From: Tellurirhabdus bombi
GTDB taxonomy: Bacteria > Bacteroidota > Bacteroidia > Cytophagales > Spirosomataceae
DNA: 64,000 bases
Assembly (NCBI RefSeq): GCF_021484805.1
Contig: NZ_CP090557.1
Coordinates: forward strand, 4,414,001 to 4,478,000
Direction of reading: 5' to 3'
The translations under genes and the position numbers were made by a program. Shown here piece by piece: positions 16,820 through 23,727 of this stretch; positions within the stretch are counted from its first letter, which is position 1, and each line of letters starts with the position of its first letter. The notes below the pieces were generated by a model. The model made no database searches. It was not told where the DNA came from and was given only the letters and a program-made list of their open reading frames with translations.

Positions 16820-17533
16820 TCAGTTTTCTTTTAGCTTTTGGTACAAATCGCTGGCTGAAACCTCACCTGAGCTGATGTAAATTTCGCGCGTGTCGGTCTT
16901 CAATTTCAGATAAGGTTTGTTTTTCGTATTGACCAGCAAGGTGATTATTTTTCCTTCTTTGGTCTTAAACTTTCCTTTCTTATGATTTCCCATCGCAAAA
17001 CCATTTGTCTTTAACGCGATTTTGGGCAGCTCATCGACCAGCTCGACGGCTTTGATTGATTTTCTGGGAATCTGCTCGCCATACATCCCGTCAATAATCA
17101 ATTCTTCCCTGGTCACTTTTATCGGATTAGCCTCGGTGCCATTGCGCAGCAACATAGTAACGGCGATGATTACTACTACCATCAGTCCAATCGGAAGAAT
17201 AGCTATGCGGCGCTGCTGTTTAGTGGCGGTGGCGGTACGTCTACTTTTTACAACAAAAAAAAGATAAGCCATTAGCGGATATAATACCATAACAATACCG
17301 GCGGCGTCTTTATCGATCAAAAAATGCAGCACTAGTACCGAAATCAGAAGCGATATACCCAGAAACACATGAAAGCGCTTGAAGAACCGCAAATAGGCTG
17401 CAATGTCGATTTTAGCCCGCTCTTCCTCCGACATGGTGTTATAGCCCGACAGTAGATACCGGGCATTGTCCGGCGTGACGATAAAGCCAATGGCGATGAA
17501 AAGCAGGGATAGAAAACAGACGATTGCAACCAT
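16820..17533 (-). CDS. Hypothetical membrane protein with four helices and a PH-like tail
   Basis: From the ATG at 17533 the product has 237 residues. Hydrophobic segments occur near the N-terminus, then a charged loop (MSEEERAKIDIAAYLRFFKRFHVF), two adjacent helices, and a fourth helix after a basic stretch (KSRRTATATKQQRR). The last 100 residues are soluble and beta-rich (ITREELIIDGMYGEQIPRKS pattern), like a bacterial PH-type domain. The DUF3784-like N-terminus (GFIVTPDNARYLLSGYNTMS) is suggestive. An upstream in-frame TTG at 17569 falls inside the preceding terminator and is unlikely to be used. Function unknown. Confidence 0.65.
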   Translation of the reverse strand: MVAIVCFLSLLFIAIGFIVTPDNARYLLSGYNTMSEEERAKIDIAAYLRFFKRFHVFLGISLLISVLVLHFLIDKDAAGIVMVLYPLMAYLFFVVKSRRTATATKQQRRIAILPIGLMVVVIIAVTMLLRNGTEANPIKVTREELIIDGMYGEQIPRKSIKAVELVDELPKIALKTNGFAMGNHKKGKFKTKEGKIITLLVNTKNKPYLKLKTDTREIYISSGEVSASDLYQKLKEN

Positions 17534-17554
17534 AGCGATTCGATCAGACGAATA

Positions 17555-17582
17555 AAGAAGGCCGGACAAAACCGGCCTTCTT
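17555..17582 (-). terminator. Terminator after the sugar isomerase/epimerase gene
   Basis: An 11-bp perfect stem (AAGAAGGCCGG with CCGGCCTTCTT) and 6-base loop lie 15 bases downstream of the stop at 17597 on the minus strand. A short T-rich tail (TTTATTCG) follows. Confidence 0.75.
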
Positions 17583-17596
17583 CGTTTTTCAAAACC

Positions 17597-18649
17597 TTAC
17601 AAGCCTAAAACTCGCTTGTTAAATTCCTCATCAGCGCCTGTTCCGGCGAAGTCGTCGAAAGCGCGTTCGGTGACCCGGATGATGTGGCTGTCGATGAACG
17701 GTGCACCTTCTGCCGCACCCTGCTCTGGATGCTTGATGGCGCACTCCCACTCCAACACGGCCCAACCGTCGTAATCGTACTGCGACAGTTTGCTGAAAAT
17801 ACCACCGAAATCAACCTGGCCATCGCCTAACGAACGGAACCGGCCCGCACGCTCAACCCAGCCCTGGAAACCGCCGTAAACGCCTTGTTTTCCCGTCGGA
17901 TTGAACTCGGCATCCTTGACGTGGAAGGCATAAATCCGGTCGTGGTAGAAATCAATAAATTGCAGGTAATCCAGCTGTTGCAGCAAGAAGTGGCTCGGAT
18001 CGTAGTTGATCCCCGCCCGTGGATGACCATTGACGTGATCGAGGAAGGTTTCGAACGTAATTCCATCGTGCAAATCTTCGCCCGGATGCAGCTCGTAGCC
18101 AACGTTGACCCCGGCTTCGTCGAACGCGTTCAGGATCGGCAACCAGCGTTTCGCTAGTTCCTGAAAACCTGTCGTAAGCAGTCCCGCCGGACGTTGTGGC
18201 CAGGGATAAACAAACGGCCACATCAACGCGCCCGAGAACGTTACGTGCGACGTCAGGCCCAGGTTTTGGCTGGCTTTGGCGGCCATGATCAACTGGTTGG
18301 TAGCCCACTCCTGCTGCTCTTTGGGGCTGTTAGCTAGTTCCGCCGGACCAAAGCCCGCGAACATCGCCGAATAAGCCGGGTGAACCGCCACCAACTGCCC
18401 TTGCAAGTGCGTCGACAGCTCGGTAATTTCTACGCCAATATCAGCCAGTTTTCCCTTGAGCTCATCGCAATACGTCTGGCTTTCCGACGCTTGTTTGAGG
18501 TCAATCATACGCGGGTCCCAGGTTGGTATCTGAATACCTTTATACCCCAGGTCAGCCATGTATTTGGCAATAGAATCCAATGAATTAAAAGGCGCTTCAT
18601 CGCCTAAAAACTGCGCTAAAAAGATAGCTGGCCCTTTGATGGTTTTCAT
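17597..18649 (-). CDS. Sugar phosphate isomerase/epimerase (xylose-isomerase-like TIM barrel)
   Basis: The 350-residue protein is an AP-endonuclease-2-type TIM barrel. Probable metal ligands are visible in order: Glu in GYELHPGEDLHDG, Asp/His in INYDPSHFLLQQ, His in YAFHVKDAEF, and Glu in VLEWECAIKHPEQG. Such enzymes isomerise or epimerise sugars or inositol derivatives (IolE/IolH/LcdA types). It lies downstream of two Gfo/Idh/MocA dehydrogenases, with which it would form a sugar or cyclitol pathway. Its ATG is abutted by the repeated intergenic element (junction TTTTAAAGAGCG), so its leader is formed by that repeat. A terminator follows. Confidence 0.88.
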   Translation of the reverse strand: MKTIKGPAIFLAQFLGDEAPFNSLDSIAKYMADLGYKGIQIPTWDPRMIDLKQASESQTYCDELKGKLADIGVEITELSTHLQGQLVAVHPAYSAMFAGFGPAELANSPKEQQEWATNQLIMAAKASQNLGLTSHVTFSGALMWPFVYPWPQRPAGLLTTGFQELAKRWLPILNAFDEAGVNVGYELHPGEDLHDGITFETFLDHVNGHPRAGINYDPSHFLLQQLDYLQFIDFYHDRIYAFHVKDAEFNPTGKQGVYGGFQGWVERAGRFRSLGDGQVDFGGIFSKLSQYDYDGWAVLEWECAIKHPEQGAAEGAPFIDSHIIRVTERAFDDFAGTGADEEFNKRVLGL

Positions 18650-18790
18650 GGTTTTAAAGAGCGAGAGAGTGAAAGAGCGAAAGAGTGACGGACGATGAAA
18701 TTAACATCCGGGAGCGAAATACAAGCCCCTGCCCAACTTTCGCTCATTCACCGCCCGGCGACCCGGTCTTTGTCTCTTTCACTCTTTATT
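18650..18790. repeat. Intergenic repeat, copy A (3' end of element 1)
   Basis: On the plus strand the segment starts with GAGCGAGAGAGTGAAAGAGC-type purine blocks next to the isomerase ATG and ends with complementary pyrimidine blocks (TTTCGCTCATTCACC, TTTCACTCTTT), so it could fold into an imperfect long hairpin. It aligns with 20423-20530: both share AAAGAGCGAGAGAGTGAA, GCCCA-CTTTCGCTC, TTTCACTCTTT and CAGTCGC-C-CTG in the same order. It also holds a GC-rich block (ACCGCCCGGCGACCCGGTC) found again at 19250 and 20610. Confidence 0.75.
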
Positions 18791-19237
18791 TCAGTCGCCC
18801 GCTGTTTTTCGTGATTTTGACAAGATTTTAAGAAGCTGATTTCCTTCGTCAATTAAATCAGCCAATCGATGTTCTGGAATGAGGTCTGTTAGAATAAGTG
18901 TTTCGAGCCAGAAAAGCGATTCGTCCAACTCCTCTAGCGAAATACTAAGCTTTGCAAAAAACTCTTTCTGACTTCTACTTCGCCTGACAGCTCTGAAATT
19001 CGCTGCTGCCGAGGAGGAAGACCGAATAAGCTGACGTCCGAAATGCTGGCTCTCAAAATTATCCGGCAACGAACGACAAAGTTTGACGCAGCGAAGCATA
19101 AACATCTTCAACCGGCGTTCAATATCGTCCAGAAACTGTCCTTTCGAATAGTTTGAGTAATTCGCTGGCTGTTCACCAACCAGTTCATTATCGCAGTTGT
19201 CAATTTCACTCATTCGCTCAATCATTCTTTCGCTCAT
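18791..19237 (-). CDS. Four-helix-bundle protein (23S rRNA intervening-sequence protein family)
   Basis: Residues from about 35 onward match the IVP/S23-type four-helix bundle, the family that also contains Avd of diversity-generating retroelements: FLDDIERRLKMFMLRCVKLCRSLP, FGRQLIRSSSSAAANFRAVRRSRSQKEF, FFAKLSISLEELDESLFWLE, and a last helix ending KILSKSRKTAGD. I wrote the start at the ATG at 19237; a GTG lies 12 bases upstream and other Met codons follow. The N-terminal MSERMIERMSE tract is encoded by the repeat itself, so the native start may be later. No rRNA is nearby. It probably binds nucleic acid or a partner; its function is unknown. Confidence 0.8.
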   Translation of the reverse strand: MSERMIERMSEIDNCDNELVGEQPANYSNYSKGQFLDDIERRLKMFMLRCVKLCRSLPDNFESQHFGRQLIRSSSSAAANFRAVRRSRSQKEFFAKLSISLEELDESLFWLETLILTDLIPEHRLADLIDEGNQLLKILSKSRKTAGD

Positions 19238-19276
19238 TCTATCATTCACTCACCGCGCGGGCGGGCCCGTCACAAT
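19208..19276. repeat. Intergenic repeat, copy B (5' end of element 1)
   Basis: The segment holds CATTCGCTCAATCATTC, TTTCGCTCATTC and CATTCACTCACCGCGCGGGC, followed by GGGCCCGTC. It matches the GC-rich block of copies A and D (TTCACCGCC-GGCG-CCCGGT). It overlaps the N-terminal codons of the four-helix-bundle gene and reaches the stop codon of the upstream dehydrogenase. Confidence 0.65.
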
Positions 19277-20422
19277 TTAAACTTCAACCCACGCCTGTTT
19301 GCGGTTTGATTCCAGGATTTTCTCGCAAATCAGCAATTCCCGGTAGCCATCGGCAAAGGTTGGGAAGGTTGGGTTTTCGGGTTGCTTGCCCGCTTCGATG
19401 GCGGCGTAAACTTCCTTGAACATTTGCTTCGACGTATCCGGGAAGCCTTCGTTATGACCGCCAGGGAACGAAATAACCGACCGCGCTTCGGCATGGGCCA
19501 GCGACGGGTCACGCATCAGGCTTTCGTTGTAACCATCGCGGTTACCAATCCACATTTCGTTCGGCGCTTCCGAATTCCAAGCAAACGTTTTCTTCGACCC
19601 GGCGATTTCCAGTTTCATCTGGTTTTTCCGACCCGCCGATACCTGCGACACCGTAATGACACCCCGGTTGCCGTTGTCAAAGCGCAGCAGCACGTTGGCG
19701 TGGTCTTCCGTGTTGATGGGTACATCGGCGTAATCTTCCGGTTGCAGCATCTTGCCCGAATACGTTTCGACCGGCTTCAACGGCTTCTTGCGGGTTTTGT
19801 GGATGGTGTTAAAGTCAGCCATTACTGCCACCGTTTTCAGGCCCGTGATGTACTCGATAATGTCCATCAAGTGAGAACCGATATCGGCAATGGCGCGTGA
19901 ATCGCCCGATTTGTCCGGCTCAAGCCGCCAGTTGTAATCTGTTTCGTAAAACAGCCAGTCTTGCAAATAAGAACCGATAATGGAATATACTTCGCCCAGA
20001 TCGCCTTTCTCGCGCATCACTTTCATCTGGCGGGCCAGCGGATAATACCGCAGGTTGAAGTGCACCGCGTTGACCAGCCCCGATTTAGCCGCCAGTTCCA
20101 CCAGTTCCCGCGCTTCGTCCAGGTCCTTCGCCAAGGGCTTTTCGCAGATGACATGTTTACCGGCTTCCAGCGCCGCTTTCGACTGTGAGTAGTGCAGGAA
20201 GTTTGGCGTACAGATGTGTACCGCCTGGATGTCGTCCTGTTTCAGCAAGTCCTCAAACGTATAAGCGCGCTCGATACCGAGTTGAGCAGCTTTCTGCTGC
20301 GCCAGTTCCAGATTTACTTCGCAAAGAGCAGCCACTTCTACATTGGGCAAGCGACGGAGGGCTTCGATGTGAGCGGGTCCAATGAAACCTGTCCCGACGA
20401 CACCAACTTTAATTTTTGACAT
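19277..20422 (-). CDS. Gfo/Idh/MocA-family NAD(P)-dependent dehydrogenase
   Basis: The product from the ATG at 20422 (MSKIKVGVVGTGFIG) is 381 residues. It shows the Rossmann GTGFIGPAHIEAL, the CTPNFLH segment, the active-site EKPLAKDLDEARELV, and the substrate-domain motif AIADIGSHLMDIIEYITGLK with His and Asp. These enzymes oxidise or reduce sugars or cyclitols with NAD(P). It is the nearest upstream neighbour of the isomerase, separated by the IVP-bearing element. A possible N-terminal extension upstream of 20422 would be encoded by the repeat (SFVRSLFRSFTLSLF) and is rejected. The substrate is not identifiable from sequence. Confidence 0.9.
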   Translation of the reverse strand: MSKIKVGVVGTGFIGPAHIEALRRLPNVEVAALCEVNLELAQQKAAQLGIERAYTFEDLLKQDDIQAVHICTPNFLHYSQSKAALEAGKHVICEKPLAKDLDEARELVELAAKSGLVNAVHFNLRYYPLARQMKVMREKGDLGEVYSIIGSYLQDWLFYETDYNWRLEPDKSGDSRAIADIGSHLMDIIEYITGLKTVAVMADFNTIHKTRKKPLKPVETYSGKMLQPEDYADVPINTEDHANVLLRFDNGNRGVITVSQVSAGRKNQMKLEIAGSKKTFAWNSEAPNEMWIGNRDGYNESLMRDPSLAHAEARSVISFPGGHNEGFPDTSKQMFKEVYAAIEAGKQPENPTFPTFADGYRELLICEKILESNRKQAWVEV

Positions 20423-20673
20423 AGATTTAAAGAGCGAGAGAGTGAATGAGCGAAAGAGTGAACGAACGAAAGATAAGCTCTTGCCCAGCTTTCGCTCTTT
20501 CACACTTCCCGCTCTTTCACTCTTTGATGCAGTCGCTCACTGATTTATAGAATTTGGTTAAAATTAGTTCTCTAAAGGCAACTCGCATCGCCCGCTTTCA
20601 CTTATTCACCGCCTGACGGCCCGGTATTCCCCACCATCGCTCTTTCACAATTCACTCTTTCACTCTTTGCCCT
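20423..20673. repeat. Intergenic repeat, copy C-D (element 2, probable IVP-deleted form)
   Basis: The 251 bases between two dehydrogenase genes start, next to the ATG at 20422, with TTTAAAGAGCGAGAGAGTGA as at 18653, and continue with CTTGCCCAGCTTTCGCTC, TTTCACTCTTT and CAGTCGCTCACTG. They then pass through about 60 unrelated bases to CTTATTCACCGCCTGACGGC and further TTTCAC-type blocks. Read on the minus strand, the central part encodes ILTKFYKSVSD, which aligns with ILSKSRKTAGD, the last 11 residues of the IVP protein. This suggests a remnant of the deleted gene. Confidence 0.7.
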
Positions 20674-21828
20674 TCATTGAACAAACTTCGTCCACTTCTG
20701 CTCGGACTTGTTTGAGGCAATGACTGTATCGATGAAAGCTAAGCCGCGAACGCCGTCTTCGGCACCCGGGAAGTCATAGATTGGATCGTGTTCTTCGCCG
20801 TTGATGTGCGCTTTCACGGCAAAGGCAAAGTTGCGGTAAAGATTGGCAAATGCTTCGAAGAAACCTTCCGGGTGACCCGCCGGCATCCGCCAGTGCGCCT
20901 TGGCCGAAGCAGACAAATCCCCCACATTTGGCCGAATAATCCGCTGGCCTTCCTGCGTTTTGTATTTGAGCGTATTCGGTTCCATCTGGTGCCACTCGAG
21001 GCCGCCCAGTTCCCCGTACACGTAAATTTTGAGCGAGTTTTCTTCGCCGTTGGCAATCTGGCTGGCGTGCAGTACCCCTTTCGCGCCGTCTTCGAAGCGC
21101 AGCAGAATGTTGCCGTCATCGTCCAGCAGGCGACCTTCAACGAAGGTAGTCAGGTCGGCGCAAAGTTCGGTTATTTTAAGGCCGGTAATGTACTCCGCCA
21201 AGTTTTCGGCATGCGTACCGATGTCGCCGATACAGCCTGCCGCTCCCGATTTAGCCGGGTCGGTCCGCCAGATGGCCTGCTTGTAGTTATTGCCTTCTTC
21301 GTATTTGGAAAGCCAGCCCTGCGGGTACTCCACCACCACTTTCCGGAGCTTACCCAGTTTGCCGCTCCGCACCATGTCGCGGGCTTCTTTCACCATCGGG
21401 TAGCCCGTATAATTATGCGTCAACGCAAAGACCAGGCCTGACTTCTCGATGGTCCCGGCCAGCGTCTTGGCTTCTTCCAAATTCAGCGTCATGGGCTTAT
21501 CGCAGATGACGTGGAAGCCATTTTCCAGGGCCATTTTCGCCGGTGGAAAGTGCATGTGATTTGGCGTTACGATGGAAACAAAATCCATCCGCTCACCTTC
21601 GGGAAGCTCTTTTTCACGCTGAATCATTTCCTCAAAGCTGGTATACACCCGCTCGTCGGAAAGGTACAGGGCTTTACCGGTAGCCTTTGATTTTTCGGGG
21701 GTTTGGCTGAACACACCACATACCAACTCGATCTCGTTGTCGAAGGCCGCCGCCCGGCGATGAACGGCTCCAATGAAAGCATCTAAGCTCCCACCAACCA
21801 TTCCCATTCGCAGTTTTCTTTGAATCAT
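20674..21828 (-). CDS. Gfo/Idh/MocA-family dehydrogenase, second paralogue
   Basis: This 384-residue protein has [20 protein letters not shown] at the N-terminus (an unusual nucleotide loop G-G-S-L-D-A-F-I-G typical of a distinct Gfo/Idh subfamily), then [18 protein letters not shown], the catalytic-type [15 protein letters not shown] (DKP rather than EKP), and [20 protein letters not shown] in the substrate domain. It is the first gene of the minus-strand sugar module and is divergent from the MFS transporter over a 144-base gap. Shared regulation with that transporter is likely. The substrate is unknown. Confidence 0.9.
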   Translation of the reverse strand: MIQRKLRMGMVGGSLDAFIGAVHRRAAAFDNEIELVCGVFSQTPEKSKATGKALYLSDERVYTSFEEMIQREKELPEGERMDFVSIVTPNHMHFPPAKMALENGFHVICDKPMTLNLEEAKTLAGTIEKSGLVFALTHNYTGYPMVKEARDMVRSGKLGKLRKVVVEYPQGWLSKYEEGNNYKQAIWRTDPAKSGAAGCIGDIGTHAENLAEYITGLKITELCADLTTFVEGRLLDDDGNILLRFEDGAKGVLHASQIANGEENSLKIYVYGELGGLEWHQMEPNTLKYKTQEGQRIIRPNVGDLSASAKAHWRMPAGHPEGFFEAFANLYRNFAFAVKAHINGEEHDPIYDFPGAEDGVRGLAFIDTVIASNKSEQKWTKFVQ

Positions 21829-21972
21829 ATCTGTATTGACTGAGAATTAATCCTGAAATATGGCGGGGAAATTAGCAGGTTTCCTTATTTTTCGGAAATT
21901 TTGTATATTTTCAATCATAAAATACTACTTAAAGAAACCAGTTGCTTCAACTAAACCTCTCTCAAAATAATT

Positions 21973-23226
21973 ATGTCAACAATGCAAGTAAACCAAAGCC
22001 GGCTCTTCAACGCCAGTTGCTTTGCGCTCATTACCACGGCTTTCTCCTTTAGTATTCGGGCTGGGATTCTACCACAGTTAGCGACGGAGTTTGGACTAAC
22101 AGCCACTCAATTGGGCTTTATCAATTCCATGTTTTTCTTTGGCTTTCCCATCTCAATGGTTATTGGAGGATTGGTTTATCACACCGTCGGTCCGAAAATA
22201 ATTATGCAGGTTGCCTTCGTGGCCCACACGTTAGGAATTCTTTTGACCATTTACGCAGGAGGTTACACAGGGTTGCTGGTTTCCACCTTTTTTATCGGTT
22301 TTGGTAATGGTTGTACCGAAGCAGCGGCCAACCCAATGATTGCCGATATGTACCAGGGCGAAAAAATGAATAAGATGCTCGCCCGCTTTCACATGTGGTT
22401 CCCGGGTGGAATTTTCATTGGTAGCTTGATTTCAAAATTCATGACGGATGCGGGATTCTCCTGGCAGGCCCAAATCTGGGTCATCATGATTCCGACCCTG
22501 ATTTATGTCTTCCTGTTCTTCGGACAGGCATTCCCTAAACCACAGGTAGAAGGTGCTACGTCGCTGTCCAAAAACTTCAAGGCCATGCTGACGCCGCTGT
22601 ACATCTTTATTTTCTGCTGCATGGCTCTTACAGCCATCACTGAATTTGGTCCGTCGCAGTGGGTAGGTTTGATTATGTCTAAAAGTGGTGCCAGCCCGAT
22701 GTTGATTCTGGCGTTGACTTCCGGCTTGATGGCCATTGGTCGTTTCTTCGCGGGACCTCTTGTTCACAAAATCGATCAGACCGGTGTGCTTTTGGCTTCG
22801 GCGGTTTTTGCAACCATCGGTATCTATCTTCTTAGCACGCAAACCGGAAACGGCGCTTACGTTGCCGCCTTCGTTTTTGCGATTGGTGTATGTTATTTCT
22901 GGCCAACCATGATTGGTTTTGTAGCCGAGCGTATTCCGTTGAGCGGTGCCTTGGGTATGTCGATTGTTGGGGGCGTAGGAATGCTTTCGTCCTCTATTTT
23001 CCAGCCAATTATCGGTGGTTGGATTGACGACCAACGGTCTGAAAAAGCCGCTCAGGGACTGACGGGCGACGCGCTGGAACTAGCCGCTGGACAAGCCACA
23101 CTGATTAACATCATGACCTTCCCGCTCATTCTGATCGTTGCTTTCACCATTCTGTGGTTTATCATGCGGAACCGGAAACCCGGCCACGTTGACGAGCGCG
23201 CTCTGGCTGAGCAACCTCAGTTGTAA
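21973..23226 (+). CDS. Sugar-type MFS transporter
   Basis: The 417-residue protein has 12 predicted helices and the features of the Bacteroidota sugar MFS transporters related to FucP and hexuronate carriers: an N-terminal segment FALITTAFSFSIRAGILPQL, GFGNGCTEAAANPMIADMY (charged E in TM4), HMWFPGGIFIGSL, and SIVGGVGMLSSSIFQPIIGGW in TM11. It probably imports a sugar or sugar acid with a proton. It is divergent from the dehydrogenase/isomerase set and is most likely the uptake gene of that module. A very strong terminator follows. Confidence 0.85.
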   Translation: MSTMQVNQSRLFNASCFALITTAFSFSIRAGILPQLATEFGLTATQLGFINSMFFFGFPISMVIGGLVYHTVGPKIIMQVAFVAHTLGILLTIYAGGYTGLLVSTFFIGFGNGCTEAAANPMIADMYQGEKMNKMLARFHMWFPGGIFIGSLISKFMTDAGFSWQAQIWVIMIPTLIYVFLFFGQAFPKPQVEGATSLSKNFKAMLTPLYIFIFCCMALTAITEFGPSQWVGLIMSKSGASPMLILALTSGLMAIGRFFAGPLVHKIDQTGVLLASAVFATIGIYLLSTQTGNGAYVAAFVFAIGVCYFWPTMIGFVAERIPLSGALGMSIVGGVGMLSSSIFQPIIGGWIDDQRSEKAAQGLTGDALELAAGQATLINIMTFPLILIVAFTILWFIMRNRKPGHVDERALAEQPQL

Positions 23227-23248
23227 GCTTTTTTTATTCGATATTACG

Positions 23249-23289
23249 CAGCAAACCCCGTCTCTTTGAGCGGGGTTTGCTGTTTTTTT
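23249..23289 (+). terminator. Rho-independent terminator of the MFS gene
   Basis: A 12-bp perfect stem (CAGCAAACCCCG with CGGGGTTTGCTG), a 10-base loop and a T7 tail follow 22 bases after the stop at 23226. Confidence 0.93.
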
Positions 23290-23310
23290 AGCGCTTGTTG
23301 TATCTTAAAC

Positions 23311-23550
23311 TTGACAAAATACGACCGAGGCGAGAAATTTCGTCTTTACCGCAACCTTCCTACCTTGCGAGAATACGTCATGATTGACTCTCAACGCATT
23401 CGGGCGGAAGTTTTTCGCAAAAGTGATTCCAGTTTCTGGGTGCTGGCTTCCGAAGCAAACTCTATCGAAGGCAGTATCACGCTGGAAAGTATTGGACTGA
23501 CCCTTTCCATGCGTGCACTTTACGCAGATACCGAAGATTTGCTAGACTAA
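23311..23550 (+). pseudogene. 5'-truncated Uma2-family nuclease remnant
   Basis: The reading frame encodes TKYDRGEKFRLYRNLPTLREYVMID, then RIRAEVFRKSDSSFWVL and LTLSMRALYADTEDLLD up to a TAA stop. This matches the C-terminal third of Uma2 (DUF820) proteins, restriction-endonuclease-like proteins abundant in Bacteroidota and cyanobacteria. The N-terminal two thirds, including the catalytic core, are absent: upstream lies the MFS terminator. The in-frame ATG at 23266 falls inside that hairpin and cannot be a genuine start. It is a decayed fragment left by deletion. Confidence 0.75.
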
Positions 23551-23727
23551 TCGACTCTTTCCTGCTTCCTGTGTTAGTCATTCTTAGGATTCACTGATTA
23601 TCAACCTTCTACCTTCCCGACTTTGTGGCGAAGCCCGTCTTTATTAGCCTTGTAGTCAATATTCAGCGATTGACAACCCAGTAGTTTTTTCAGTACCTTT
23701 GCGGCCTTATATCAGAAAATACACCGC
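23551..23727. other. Intergenic region before the malic enzyme gene
   Basis: The 177 bases hold a promoter for maeB at the right end. Nothing else was recognised. Together with the Uma2 remnant and the MFS terminator, about 500 bases here lack an intact gene. Confidence 0.5.
23670..23701 (+). promoter_or_regulatory. Promoter of the malic enzyme gene
   Basis: TTG at 23670-23672 (within ATTG) is followed after 21 bases by TACCTTTG at 23694-23701, a full -7 match. The ATG is 26 bases further on, so the leader is short. Confidence 0.7.

Larger units (their letters stand above)
18650..19276 (-). mobile_element. Candidate repeat-bounded element carrying a four-helix-bundle (IVP) gene
   Basis: Between the isomerase start and the upstream dehydrogenase stop lies a unit made of repeat copy A, an IVP-type gene, and repeat copy B. 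Repeat blocks A and B share the GC-rich core plus GAGCGAAAG/GAGTGAA purine tracts. A second locus (20423-20673) has both flanks in the same order and orientation but only about 60 bases between them. This looks like an occupied and a deleted form of one element. No transposase is present, so mobility would depend on another factor. That it is mobile is inference; the paired structure is seen. Confidence 0.45.

Noticed and set aside
20423-20503. N-terminal extension of the Gfo/Idh dehydrogenase (SFVRSLFRSFTLSLF type)
   Set aside because: It is encoded by the intergenic repeat; the family N-terminus starts at MSKIKVGVVG, so the ATG at 20422 is used.
22432-23034. 200-codon open frame on the minus strand
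   Set aside because: It lies wholly antisense to the MFS transporter and has a low-complexity polar composition without any domain.
23266-23313. ATG at 23266 as start of a 94-residue protein
   Set aside because: The ATG lies within the loop and arm of the MFS terminator; similarity to Uma2 begins only at about 23314.
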